From the NCBI GenBank assembly GCA_014706385.1, contig JACGZH010000003.1, positions 1,071,501 to 1,135,500 of the forward strand: a stretch of 64,000 nucleotides of DNA. Direction: 5' to 3'. The translations under genes and the position numbers were made by a program. Under the pieces are notes generated by a model. It saw only the letters and a list, made by a program, of their open reading frames with translations, did not search any database and had not been told where the DNA came from. This document shows, piece by piece, positions 11,203 through 23,400 of this stretch. The stretch's first letter is position 1. The number at the start of each line of letters is the position of its first letter. The DNA comes from Phaffia rhodozyma (lineage: Eukaryota; Basidiomycota; Tremellomycetes; Cystofilobasidiales; Mrakiaceae).

Positions 11203-12820
11203 ATGCCATATCCATCGGACAACAACAACGACATCGAACCGCTGCTGCCGAAACAACCATCTGTTTCGTCGAGCGCAGGACCATCTTTCAGACCTCCGGT
11301 GCGATCAGAGGTTTCAAAAGGCAAGCAGCGAGCTCGGCCATCGCCTTCGGAGGAGTCCGGAGCAGGCAATACATCAGCAGGAACGACAAGACCTCTATCA
11401 ACAGGCATCATCCGCATTCGGTTCACGGAGATCGCGGATGAGGCCAACCAAGGAGTTTCCATCGACTCAGGAGATTTAGATATCTCAGTGGGTGAGAAGG
11501 ACAACGTTCAGAAAGTTAAACAGATGGCAAGTTTCTCTCTTCTCATCTTGACATTTTGTTCTCTCATTTGGCCAGCTGCTTGCTTGCTCGTATGTACAAA
11601 GTCTTCAAAAGTCCTGACTCTGGACTCCGACCTACTTTTCCTCTCAAACTTGGGTAGATCCGAAGTTCTCGGCCTCACTTGATGAATCGACGACTTCGAC
11701 TGATCTATTCTGGTCGAGTATTGAACCCACTTATTGTCGTTCTTCCTTGGCTTCGACTACTTTCGGAAAAGACGAAGGCGAGCGTCCATCAATCTACCAC
11801 TACCCTTCGGTCGGCCTTTGAAGATTTATCGGCGAGTGAACTGGATAAGGGTGGAGGTGGGAGGCGGGAGGAAGAAGATGAGATATACTGGATACATTGT
11901 TCAGTTGGTTTATCATTTGAACAATCAGAGGAAGAAGAGGATAAGCGAAGTCTGACTGAGCCTGCCGAAGTAAGTGCGCCTGGCCTTCTATCCTTGAGCG
12001 CATACATTGATAAAAAGACCGAGTGATCCTGACGAGTCTCCTTAAACGGGTTTCGACGACGGCTTGCTTCTCAAGGAGTCACAAACTACACCTCCGCTAA
12101 GAGGGTTTGATCTCTTACGGACAACAGCTGGGCTCTCTGAGGCGGATATCGCGATCATGCGTCAGCAGTTTCACGGAGTCACCTCCGAGGCAGAACGTAG
12201 GTTCCAAAACTTTCTTTTGAACACTCATGTCATCCTGGTTATCGCATCTTGAAAACCGAGTGGTACTAAATGATGCTCTCTTTTCTTCGGGGACAAATAA
12301 ACAGTGGATGAGAATGCGGAGAGGTTGGAAGATCAGTGGATCGCAGGCGGTGGTGCCGGTTCCCTCGATGACGGTCTGTTCTCAGCCATGACCTTTGTCA
12401 TCATTGAGCTCCTATTCTGATACTGTGCCTCTCCTTGTTTGTTTCCTCAACCAGACGTTGATAGAGGACAATACAGATCCTCCCTCCAAGGAGCTCTGAC
12501 TGGCTGGTTCTTCCCTCTCCTCCCATTGTTCTTCTTTAGAGAACCAAACTCTCACAGTTTCCTTAGTCCAGGGACGAATGGAGATGTACCCACTGTTTTG
12601 TTTTCGTATGTTCCTTCTCTTTTTCTCTTGTTTGTCATCGATCATTTGCGCGGATTCTGTTATCCAGACTAGAGCGGACACTAGATACAATATACTGACT
12701 GCTCTGTTCCGTGTCTTCATCTTCTCTGCAACTTTCCTTATAGACGTCATATGTTGAGAGCGATTTTGATTGGCTTATTCATCAACACATTGATTGGGTT
12801 CATCCGTGTATTGAACTAGA
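11203..12820 (+). CDS. DSC3: Dsc E3 ubiquitin ligase complex subunit 3 (ubiquitin-like membrane protein)
   Basis: Dsc3 is part of the Golgi Dsc E3 ligase, which cleaves SREBP in several fungi and degrades misplaced membrane proteins. The N-terminal half has a ubiquitin-like fold: TGIIRIRFTEI, a linker ending VQKVKQM, then NRRLRLIYSGRVL after an intron, and later IYWIHCSVG. The C-terminal part has PLRGFDLLRTTAGLSEADIA, then AERLEDQWIAGG, then GALTGWFFPLLPLFFFREP and a final helix GLFINTLIGFIRVLN, matching the two membrane segments of the DUF2407 C-terminal domain. Intron 1 (11527-11657) begins GCAAGT, a GC-AG intron that restores KQM-IRSSRPH exactly. The last intron joins LFS to RHMLRAILIG. 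Confidence 0.88.
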
Positions 12821-13082
12821 CCACTCTATCTCATGTTCCCGCGGTTCTTTTTCTCTCTTCGCTAAGGATGTCTTTTGGACGCCGATCGGGATGTATGAAT
12901 AATACTGTATAGTTGGCAAGTTTCTTCTCGAGATAATCATTCGCTTGCTTATAGTACCATATACAAGGATGATGAGATTCACACGCATACGATACATAGT
13001 TGTAAACAAACAGCAAATGGGCAAGATAAGAGGCTACAATTTAGAAACTATAAGACAATCGAGGTGATCGAGAGCTAACGTT

Positions 13083-14467
13083 TCAAAAAGCGGTGAGTGT
13101 CATCGACCCGGTCCATTCGTCTCCGGGCGTGAGAGTGTAGAAACTGTGAGTTGTCATAGGATAACGTAGAAGTTTCAGAACGGTTGGGTTGGAATTCGAG
13201 GTGGGGGTACAAAAAGTAAAGAATACGTACGTATCGATAAATCCAGGCTCAACGCAAACATACTTCTCCCATCCCCTGTCCTCCATGTCAGCAATGGCCG
13301 AGCCGGTCTTCTCGTCAGGGTTCCAGATAGTAGCTGAGCAAAGGAACAGACATGAAATTTCAGTTGTAGCTTTGACAGAGGCCTTTTTTTCTTTATCAAT
13401 AGAAGTGGGTGTACTCACTGTCGACGAAACCCTCGACACTGATCTTGAGTCCTCCTTCTTTTTTCTCGCCGTAGAGCAAGGAAAGCTCCTGAGGAGTTTT
13501 GAAGTATACTCTATCGGTCTCGGTCGCGACGTCGATAACACTTCTATCCTCGGTGAACCGGTTGCCACCTCGAAGCTTGTCGGCGTAGGTAAGACCGGCC
13601 ACGTCCGAGATCCTTGCGTCCACGTGCGAGGGGACGGTGAAGTAAGAATGCAGCTGTAGGTGGACGGGGTGATCGAGCGGTCAGCTTACATGTGTTTCCG
13701 CGGAAAATCAAAACGGGCTTCGCATTTAAGCTCATGGATATCTTACCAAAGCTTGGAACTTGAGGTAGTTCTCTTCGTGTGTGTTGAGAACGGTAAGGGC
13801 GACGTTGAGACTCTTTCCGTCCAAAGTGACAGTGTATCGGAGGACGAAGGGGAAAGGGAAGATGGAAGAGATCGACTTGGTCGGCTTGAGCTCTTGCGTT
13901 TGTGAAGGCAAAGAGATTGATATGAGCCCATGCGGCATACGCGAAGACAAAACAAGATGGAGATCAGTCACCTAGCTCGACTCCGACAATGCCAAACTCT
14001 TTGATCTCGCTCTTGACGGTCCAGGTGCTGGTTCTGGCAAACCCGTGTTGGGAGAGCTTGGAGTGGTAAGGAAGGTTCTCCTCATCCTTGGGCGGCGGTC
14101 CGAAGATGGGCTAAGCGTAAAATAATTGAGGAAATTTGTCAGATGCACATTTGGACAACGTTGAAGAATCACAAGGACAGTCAGAGATGAGATGCATACC
14201 CAGACGACCGGGATTCCCCCACGAATGGCTTTGGAGCCGTCGAGATGAGCTTTGGAGCTCACGAAGAGCTTTTCCTCTGCATGATGTTTCCAGGAAGTGA
14301 CGGTTGCACCATAGAGATAGACCTCGGCCGTGCTTGTTTTCTTTATAGACAAAAGTCAAAGATTAGCGATATTCAATGAATGTCGATAGACTGGAAACAG
14401 ATAGAAAGAGATTGCCTACGTCTTCAGTCGCAAGGAAGACTTTTCCGTCTTTAACTTCGATGGACAT
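13083..14467 (-). CDS. Glucose-6-phosphate 1-epimerase (aldose-1-epimerase family)
   Basis: The enzyme interconverts alpha and beta anomers of hexose 6-phosphates and resembles yeast YMR099C. Exon 1 encodes MSIEVKDGKVFLATED. Then come AEVYLYGATVTSWKHH, SKAIRGGIPVVWP, the IFGPPP segment, QHGFAR, LHSYFTV and VFVDSE-type segments, and a final VCVEPGF. The family residues expected for phosphate binding and catalysis (Arg in IRGGIP, His in QHGFAR and the LHSY His, Glu in VEPG) are all visible. Five or more introns are present, and the last joins FIDT to FYTLTPGDEWTGSMTLTAF. The gene is convergent with DSC3 and divergent from the coiled-coil gene at 14958. Confidence 0.88.
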
Positions 14468-14957
14468 TTCTTCTGTAGATAATAGATGGGAGATAGGTCA
14501 CTCTCTGTCTTTGTTGTGGTCTGTATGACGATGAATGTCAAGCTGGGACGATGGTGAGTTCTTAGAGTTTCAACCGTGCCTGATGGGATGGATGCGATCG
14601 CAGATGGTGCCTGCGTACCTTTTTCTCCTTATGAACCCCTGTCCTCGGCAGTGGTGATGACGACAAGAGCGGATGCAACCCTAGCACGTGGGTGAGCATG
14701 TGGCTATCAATTCACGTGAAACCAGCAGCACAGCATAGACGTAACCATGACGATCGACTTTCAGGCACACATTTCCCCCTTTCCCGTTTCAGCTGGCCCG
14801 GTCTCATCCTCGCCCTCGGACGATTGATCGGGGACACAGAGAGTAGAGAACAAGCATCAACATACTCAACATACCAACGAGCTCATTAGCAGTATCCTAG
14901 ACCAGTCGTTTGGATACAGATCACCTCATTTGAATCCCCAACACACTCGCTGTGAGA
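14468..14957. promoter_or_regulatory. Divergent promoter between epimerase and coiled-coil genes
   Basis: This 490-nt spacer serves two diverging genes. A CT-rich stretch near 14770-14800 precedes the plus-strand gene. No RNA gene or exon was recognised. Confidence 0.5.
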
Positions 14958-16969
14958 ATGTCTGACGACCAGAACGCGCACTGGGAGGCTCAACTCAACG
15001 TATGTCTCCCCAGACATCAACTTTACCCCAAAAAGAGAAAGCTGACCTGAGCGCCTCGGTTTTGCTGGAACAACAACATCGTTTATAGGAACGAGACGAA
15101 CGGATTGCTTCTCTCGAGAAGGAAGTTGCTCGGCTTGAGTCGAACGTCTCAGTCTCGACATCCTCTACTCCTACTCCTGCTCCTTCCGCACCGCCTGTTA
15201 CATCCGATCAAACAAAGACAATACAGGAGCTAACGGCCTCACTCAAAGAAGCCGCCGCATCTCGGGAGACCTTGCTTTCTTCTCTCAAAGTGGTTCAAAC
15301 GACGATGGCTACTTTGCAGGCTCAAGTGTCCAACCTCGAGGAAGAAAATAAGGAGCTAATCTCGTTCAAAAGCTCAACAGAGACCAAGCTCAAAGAGGCC
15401 GAGCTGCACGAGGAGATCATTGTGACCCTTCGGCGATCTGTCGAGGAAGCCAGGAGAGGGGTCATGAGGCTCCAGACAGAGAAGGACTCTCGAAGAACGA
15501 GCCTCGGTGTAAACGGAAATCTGGGAGCTCCATCCTCGTCAGCCTTAGTTAGCTCGCCAAACTCTTCAATCGGGCTCGGGATTGATATGCCGTTCACCGC
15601 AGGCTCTCCTTCCACCGGATCTGTTCCCTTGACCTCCAAGAGGGACAAGCGAGCATCTCTCAACGTCGGACATGGTCCAACTCCTCCCTCTCGGACGAGT
15701 ATCGGTCACCGACGAGTTTCCTCCTTTTCTGATATCGGAGGGCCATCGTCTGCACTTGATCCAACCACCACACTCCCTCTTCAATCCACAGGGGTCCGAA
15801 CAGGCGGGCTGAGAGAGCTTCGATTGCCTCAGCCGAGTATGTCTCCTACGCTCCCTACCAAGCCCGGGTTCTTCTCCGGTTGGGGATCGTCCTCATCGAC
15901 AGCAGCCACTTCGGGAGGCTCGGCCGTCCCTGCTTTGTCTCCTCCCGAGTCATCCTCATCTGAGAAAGCATCGAAAGTGGCGCCGGTGATGGATCTAGCG
16001 GAAGACGACGAAGACCAACCGCCAACTTCGGCTGCCTCTACGACCGCTCGGCAGACAGCGCTTGCGAAACTTGAATCAAACTCTCCCCGGGTTGCCTCTC
16101 CATTGAACGGCTGGCTCCCACCGACGTCCAACACGACTGGCCTCTCACCAGGGGATCCATCAGGATTAGCTCTCACATCCAGCCCAGGTGAACTTGAGTC
16201 ATTGAGATCAGAGATCAATGTGCTTAAGAGGACACTGACCGAGACTCATGCTGCCAGGGAGGCAAGCGAAGCGGCATGCCGTGCTCTCCGAGAATTTATC
16301 GCCTCTGGCGGTGAACCGGGCGATCGGTCATCAACGATGACGCTTAGTCTTCCGCCATTACCTTCTGACCTGATTGATGAAGATCCAGCACCACGCCCTC
16401 GATCTCTTGTCAGTCCTTCTGGTACTGCCGCCGCTCCACCGGCACGCGGCTGGTTCTCTTTCCGTAAAGCATCCACCTCCTCAGCGACGACACCGCTTTC
16501 ATCCGAGCGAACGCCCGAGCCTGTTGTCTCTCCCATGTCAACTTCAGAGATTTTCGGCAGTGGCATAGAACAGACGGGCCGCCCCATCTCATCAGGATCG
16601 ACTGTATCAACTGCCGCAACTGCTGCTCCTCTGACGACGCCTGCTAAAACAAGGCTCTCTTTCTTTAGCTCAAAGTCTGTTCCTGCTCCTGCTTCTGTTC
16701 CGGCCTCGACCACGGTTACAGAACTAGCTACCATCGACCCTGCTCTAGAACTCGCGCAAGCAGAAGAACACAAAGATCAGGCAGAGGAATCGCTTCCTCT
16801 GATCTTTGACGCTGACTCGGTCAGCAATCACAAGCAAGGAGGTGGAGACGACAATGTTGAGGCCGCGGAAGAGAGAGTAGAAGCGGAAATAGAAGGACAA
16901 CGAGAAAGGGCAGGAGGTCATAAAGCTTCATTGTCAGAAGTAAAGGAGGCTGATGAGGTGATCGGCTGA
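14958..16969 (+). CDS. Unrecognised Ser/Pro-rich protein with N-terminal coiled coil
   Basis: Exon 1 (14958-14999) encodes MSDDQNAHWEAQLN and joins exon 2 at 15089 to give ERDERIASLEKEVARLE. The product is about 640 residues. Residues of roughly 15-165 form a heptad-rich coiled coil (ASLEKEVARLESN, TLQAQVSNLEEENKELI, EIIVTLRRSVEEARRGV). The middle is Ser/Thr/Pro-rich and disordered with phospho-site-like RRVSSF and RRTSLG motifs. A second short coiled coil (SLRSEINVLKRTLTET) follows, then WFSFRKAS and later LSFFSSK, and an acidic C-terminus. No enzymatic domain or membrane segment was seen. A scaffold or trafficking role is possible, but I do not recognise the family. Confidence 0.8.
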
Positions 16970-17205
16970 GAGTCTTTCTTCTTGCCTATCCCCTCTTCTT
17001 TTCTTCGTTATATATATCTATTGGGCCTCTCTCTTTCCTGTCGTTCGTATCTGTAAATCTGTACTTGTAGCCTTTTGTCTCATCGCTGAACGCTCGCCAC
17101 CTTTCTCTCCCTTCTTCCCTACGCGGAACCCTACAAGCCTCTGTTCACAACAGAGAAATCGAATACTAAGAATTTTCATTTCATGATCCACAAAGGGTTG
17201 TCTCT

Positions 17206-18361
17206 TTATCCTTGTAATCTGTTCTGAGCGGTCACCTTAGCTTTCTGAGCGGTTTCTTTCGCCTTTTGGGCGGTTTCCTTCGCTTTCACCGATAGCCCCC
17301 TGCGCGAGTTTGCCCCCAAGAAGTCAACGAACAGGAAAAAAAAGAGAAAAGCCAGTCTCATCAGAACCAGATAGCTATATATACTTGAGGGCAGAAAGTG
17401 AATGATCAAGAGGAAGGATGAATGACAGGCGCTCACTTTGCTCCTCTTCCAGCCCAGCCGAGTCTGGTCATCCTAGCTACAAACTGGAATTAAGGAGAGG
17501 CGAGGTTAGACAGATCATTCTCACACTCTCTGAGAAATAAAGATATGTGTAGAACACGAACTGAGGGGAGAACCATGCCGGTGAGTGTCACTCGGAAAGG
17601 CAAGAAAAGAACTTTGTGAATGGCATATGACTATTAGAACAATAGAACAGAACAGAGTTCAGATCTTAATACAGCTTCTGATTCCTCAGATGACATCAAA
17701 ACGAGCCAAAGAAGAGACGGAGAACAAGGCGAAAACTAACCACTACAATAACGGACCAAAGTCCATTCCCTTTTGATTCATCCTTCACCACCTGCTTCGC
17801 CTGATCCACCTTATCTTCCACAGCCTCGTTCAGACTCTTGTCATCTGTCCATCCGACAGTCTGTTTGGCCCAATCAAGCACCCGTCGCTCGAATCGCTGG
17901 ACTTTGTCGATTCCAAAGTATGAAACTCCAGCGAAGGCGATGGAGAAGTCTATCACAGAGAACACGGTGTACACCCCGATGGCCCACCAGCCGTACTTCT
18001 TGAACAAAGCTTTCAGCCTTTGAGATAGACTGACGGATTCCGAGTTTTGGCCTTCATTTGGTTCATGATCGTCTTCAGTCTTAAGTTTGGATTGAATATG
18101 AGACTGAGAGGAGTATGGCCGGGAATGGAGAACGGGTACGAAGCGAGATAGCGGTAAAGCCAGGGGAGGAGTATGACGAGACAACAACAGAGCAGGATTG
18201 GGAAATGACGGAGAGAATCTTGGCAAGGTCTGGACGAGGGAGACACGAGAATACACTGGAGCGTGTGAGTTCAGGCGGGAGCCGAAGTCAAGGCGAGACG
18301 GTCGAAGCTTCGTCAGCTCCCGAAAGTTGTGCCGAACAAGAGGAGAGAGAGCGGTAGTCAT
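17206..18361 (-). CDS. Mitochondrial DUF1279/FAM210-like inner-membrane protein
   Basis: Four exons fit. The N-terminus is Arg/Ser-rich without acids (MTTALSPLVRHNFRELTKLR...), a typical mitochondrial presequence. The DUF1279 core is SLSQRLKALFKKYGWWAIGV followed by YTVFSVIDFSIAFAGVSYFG, then after an intron SYAIHKVLFLPFRVTLTGMV, then VARMTRLGWAGRGAK. The last exon reads VKAKETAQKAKETAQKAKVT, a tandem KAKETAQ repeat that looks like an amphipathic, LEA-like helix. FAM210 proteins affect mitochondrial translation and organisation; yeast Nat2 is related. Exon phases join cleanly (0, 0, 2). The start is the ATG at 18361 giving the presequence. Confidence 0.85.
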
Positions 18362-18750
18362 GAGGATTTATATATTCAACCAAGAGGAGATGTAGAGAAG
18401 AGGGAAGAAGGTTGATCTGAGAGGGATATCGAGTCCTGTTAAAGATAGATATTCGAATATCTATAGTAAATTCCGGGTCGAGCACAGAAGATGTGATTGT
18501 TGTCAATGGTGGTGGTGGGTCAGTAGTTTCTGCTCAGTGGTTGGTTGAGATGGTCGAATACGAATAAGCAAGAATCGGCGAAGTTGATCGGCACAGCAAA
18601 TTATTCGGTAACCATGGTGAAGAGTTGCTGACTCTATTCCAGTTCTTCTTGCTATGAACACATCTCTATAACAGCTCCTTCTCTTCCTTGTATTTGATAC
18701 TTTGGTCAGACATAGACTTTATAGAACACCGTGGTGGATCATTAGATAGG
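18362..18750. other. Spacer: DUF1279 promoter and NSRP1 3' flank
   Basis: No exon is supported in this 389-nt tandem spacer. It must contain the promoter of the DUF1279 gene and the 3' UTR of the NSRP1-like gene. Confidence 0.45.
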
Positions 18751-20188
18751 TCAACTTCCACCACTAGCAGCTTCCTCAGCTTCCTTTCGCTTCCTCTCTG
18801 CTTCTTCCTCCAACTTTCTCTTCTTTCGCTCTAGATAACGTGCCTTCAAGTCCCCAACTGAACTCTCGTCATTTCTCTTCTCCTTAGTCCCGATCAATCG
18901 TTCGGTCTCTCTGACCTTGGCTTCCTCCTCTCTCCTTCTTTCCTCCTCTTCCATCTGAGACCGAAGGAGCGCGTCCTGCCTAGCTCTAATCTCTTTAACA
19001 GAAGCCGCGGCGCCTACCCGTTTTGACACATATGGTCCAGATGGTGCCTTCGAGTTAGCAGATGATCCAGAGGCGAGTGATGAAGGGAGCGGCTGTTTCT
19101 TTGGCATAAAGTTTAACCCGGCAGAGAGAAGGTCTCTCGAGTCTACGACTTCTCCAGAGTCGTTCAACTCGACGTCTAATCCTCTTTCACGAGCAGCGAT
19201 CAATGCCTGCCTCTCTGAATTTGTGGAAGAGTCGGTAGAAGACGACATTGGTGGTGGTGGCGGCGCAGCAGGGCCCTGGACGGGTCGAACAATCGTCAAG
19301 TTCTGAGGTGTGCTAGCGGCCGTTGTGGTAGCTTGAAGAGCGGCATTTACGGCAGCAGAGTGAGCGTCGGACTCTTGAGCGAGAAAATTGGCGTAGAAAG
19401 AAGATATTCCTTTGGAGTTCGAGTCTCTCATCTTGGCTAGAGGGGTGAGAAGGTTATGGACAAGTTGACATCAATACATGTCCTGACGGCAAACGTATAC
19501 ATATTCAACTTACCTTCCTGAGCCTTTTCCTCCTCCTCCGCCCGTCTAACCTCTTCCATCTGGTCCTTGTAGGCCTGGGTAACAAACTTTTCTTTATCGG
19601 CAAACTCATCACCCTCGAGCTGCCTCTCGCGTTCAAGCATCTTTTCTTCTGCTCTAATTCGGTCCAACTTTCGAGTTGCAGCAGACGCTATAGCCTGCGC
19701 CATGTATTTTGGCTGTTCGATATAAGACAAAACGCGTCGATAAACAATCAATAAGAGATTAAAGCAAGTACACGCCCTCTATAGATCTATTGAGTGGACG
19801 AACATACCTGTCTGTCTGTACTCTCGTCCTCCTTTCGTTGTCTGGCAGCCTTCTGTGCAACCTTCATATGATCGTACACTTCATCATAAGCGAAAGCAGC
19901 CTGATCTATCTTCAATGCTTCATCCTGTTTCTCTCTGACTGCACGAGATGGCGCAACCGCCTGATGCATCAATGATTTCGGAGCGGGAGCTTTCGGTTTA
20001 CCCCATGAACGACCGGACGAGCTAGCTGGCTCTGAAGTGACAGGAGTCTCATCATCCGAGTCTACCAGACCGAATGCTGGTTTCTTGAGCTGCTTGCTCG
20101 CCGGCTGGGAAGATGATGTAGGCTTTGACTGAGGTTTCTTGAGACCTAACGAGAATGAGAGCTTTTCCTGTGGCGGTTGTCCGGACAT
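18751..20188 (-). CDS. Nuclear speckle splicing regulatory protein 1-like (CCDC55/DUF2040)
   Basis: Three exons encode about 455 residues. The N-terminus has LSFSLGLKKPQ and KPAFGLVDSDDE, matching the start of NSRP1/CCDC55. The core reads DEVYDHMKVAQKAARQRKED, then PKYMAQAIASAATRKLDRIR, then MLERERQLEGDEFADKEKFV with TQAYKDQ, the DUF2040 signature. A third exon begins KMRDSNSKGISSFYANFLAQ. The C-terminus is a charged coiled coil rich in Glu, Arg and Lys. In animals this protein regulates alternative splice-site choice; a splicing role here is inferred from homology. The start ATG at 20188-20186 gives MSGQPPQEKLSFSLG. Confidence 0.87.
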
Positions 20189-20459
20189 GATTAAGGTAGC
20201 AGGCGAAAGAACCGGTGGTGAGAACGCGATGGTAGCGGAGAGAAGTGTTCGTGTTGAGTTGCCACATCACGTGACCAGACCCAACAGCATCTGAGCATAC
20301 AATATATTTGAATTGCCAACATTCAAATATACTCTTATCTAAACACATATCGAGATCTCTCATGTTTAGATTCCTCCTAACTCTGTTTCCCAAAGAGTAG
20401 CTCATCCACTCTCACTCACATCCTTTCTCTCTTTGCCTGTATTTTGCAGCCAATCCGAC

Positions 20460-23400
20460 ATGGAGCCTCCGCTTGCGAACTGGAGACCAACGAGGCCGCC
20501 GTATCCTTCTTCGGATCCTGTTGTAACATCTCCTCCCACCAGTTTTCAGGAATCTCAGTCGGGTAGTATCGATGAAAGAGAAGACGATCAAGAGGGACAG
20601 ACGAGAAAGAAACAAACGAATCCGTTAATAGATCTCATAGAAACTGAGAAGAGATATGTCGAAGAGCTTGGAGGAGTCATCAAAGTGAGTCCTTGAGTTT
20701 TGTTTCTTTCGCCTTTCCTTGTCGCTTTCTTCTACTTTTGTTCTCGGATCATCTGCCGAAAAATCGCCAAGGCTGTTCACAGACTTAAGCTATCTGCCCA
20801 AGCCATCTGCCTTTTCTTTCCAAAAATATATTTTGGTATAAACAAGAATTCTTAACTCCCTTTGGTTTGTCTTTTCTATATTCAATCCTTATTCTAGAAA
20901 GTTGCGGCGGCTTGGTCAAGAACAAACTTTCCTCCCCAGCCTTTAGATTCAATGTTTCGCGCCATCGAGGGAATCTACAAAATAAATAGGGCGTTCGGGA
21001 CTGTAAGCCTTCAATTACACAGCTAGTCGTGGTCTTACAATCACTCGAGGAATTGAGTCTAACCTGTTTCCTTCTGTTGTCCAACAGAATCTAAAAGAGA
21101 TTGGCCCCAACCCCTCTTCGCCAAAAGCTCTGGGGGATCTTCTTATGCGCTGGGTGTGTGCCCTGCTCCTAATTTCACATTTCCGCCTGAATTTATTTTC
21201 ACGAACTGATGTTCATATGGCCTTTCATCAATACCCGTTGAAGATTGACGACATGGAGCCTGCTTACTCGCGCTATGCTACCTGCTACCTTACCGCCTTC
21301 GATACCTATGCTCCAGTTCAATCAAATCCAAACTTGGCTGGCATTCTCACTGACATATCCCAGACTTTGCAAGAGCCTCCTCCCAGTATCTCCCCAGACG
21401 GAGCTTGGACCCTCGATTGTTTCTTTGTACTTCCTTATAATCGATTGCGATACTACAAAAAGCTCTACTCGCGATTACTCAAGAGGTATGTCGGTCGAAG
21501 TTCATGTGTGGCTGTTCCTTGGCGACTCCTTACCAACCTGATTTGATTCTTGCATCCATCTTTCGAGTTAGCACTCAGCCGGGTAGAAGTGATCATGGAC
21601 TTCTAGTCGGAGCAAACGACAGACTGAATGCACTGTTGGAAAAAACAAAGAGTCGTCTAGACATGACTGTCGATGGGGGCAAGATCAGTCGAGATCAGGC
21701 AACTGCTAGAGCTAGCGTGTCTAGTTCAGGTGGGGATAGTAGTAGACAGAGCGGGTTAGTCAGAATTTGGTCAATTATCTTTAACCTGTACTCGGACTAG
21801 TGCCTGACATATGCCTGTTGAGTAAAAAAAGAGCCTCTGCCTTCAGCGTCAATGGTCGGTCGTCCGGAACCTCGACAACTAACTCTGCTCAAGGAGGTCC
21901 CTCTTTAACCTCAGTTACGACCTTATCTCCTGTATCGTCCTCAGCGCCTCAAATTCAGGAATCTTTGTTGGATATCGAGCGCCGTCTGAGCACCGAGCGC
22001 ACAGTGGATTTGTTTACAATGAATCCTCGGGTATGTCCTTTCCTTCTATGTTTGGATTCCGTCCAGCAATGATCCCTTTCCTCTTGTGTGCTGAAACTTC
22101 TTCTAATCGTTCTTACACAAACTCTGTAAATTGAATACAACGTATAGATGGTTCGACTACAAATCAGTCCTCCCGCCCTTCCCTTCCAACGACTCCTCCG
22201 TCGGTCTCTTGATGTCCATATATCCTTCACACCGAAAACGACTGGACAATTCGTAGAGCATAGACGAGGTCACGTCTTTGTTCTCAGCGACCTGTTTCTG
22301 ATTTGTGAGTGGATGGAGCCAAACGAAGCGCAGAAAGCCGAGGGCGGAAGTGGTAAGGATATGTGGTTATGTTATCCTCCGCTGGCGGGCAAGCATCTAC
22401 AGGTGTTCTCCGGAACGAGTGGTTAGTTCTTTGACAGCATGTTCTTGATGTACATGGATCAAGTTGGCTAGTCATCCTATACTCAATACATTTTACTGTT
22501 TCTTCTCTCACAGAGGATACGATCGATGTGTTGGTCATGAAGCGGGAAACTTTCACGCTACGGTTGGAGAGCTCTCTTATGAGAGGTCTCCTTATGAGAG
22601 ACTTCCAGGACTGCATTGAATTCGCCTCTAGTGGTTGGTTTTTTTCTTTTTGTTTTAGAGCCTGAGTTAAAAAAGCAATATTCAAATTGATCCGAATGTG
22701 CTTGTCTGCTGCGACCCTTCGTTATCTCCAATCAGTGAGCTTGGCAATTCAAACCAAATCGACGACGTCTCCAACGTCTACATCACCCAATAGCTTTGGA
22801 CTGACCTCTCCCGGCGCCCAAAACCCTCATGTTGTCTCACCTCTTATGATGTCACCTTCATCATCGATTTCTGCTTCCCAACCAGCCATCCTCTCGCACG
22901 TAGCACCTCTCCATCAGCGTGAGCGAATGTTATCGTCCGCACTTTCTCAAGAGAGTACGTACTCGAACAACAGCAGCTCGCATGAAGCCCCCAGCCTTTC
23001 ACAGCAAATAGGGGCTATGGAGCTTGGAGGACCACCGACGTCGTTGGGACTGGGATCCGTGATCGATGCTCAGCAGCAAGGCTCCTTGCCGGATTATAAT
23101 CGTACTACAGGCGGACCATTACCACCGCTACCTCCTCCTCAGCGGGGAACAAGCTTGCGCATTCCAAACCATCAGCAACAGCGACCTCAGCAGCCAACAC
23201 CGTCTGGCGGGGTTCCACCTCTGTCATTTGCTCCTGCTCATCATGCTCATGCTCCATATACCGGGGGCCCTGGCGTCCCGCAACAGCAACAGCCGCTTCG
23301 ACAGCCTCAACCTCAATATCCTGCTTCATCAGCCTACCCCAACCGACACAACTCAAATCCTCCGGGCGGCCCGGAGGGGGGTCTTCGACCTTTGCAGATG

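Noticed and set aside
15829..16773. Minus-strand open frames of 129 and 175 codons opposite the coiled-coil gene
   Set aside because: They are shadow frames of the Ser/Pro-rich coding region without domains.
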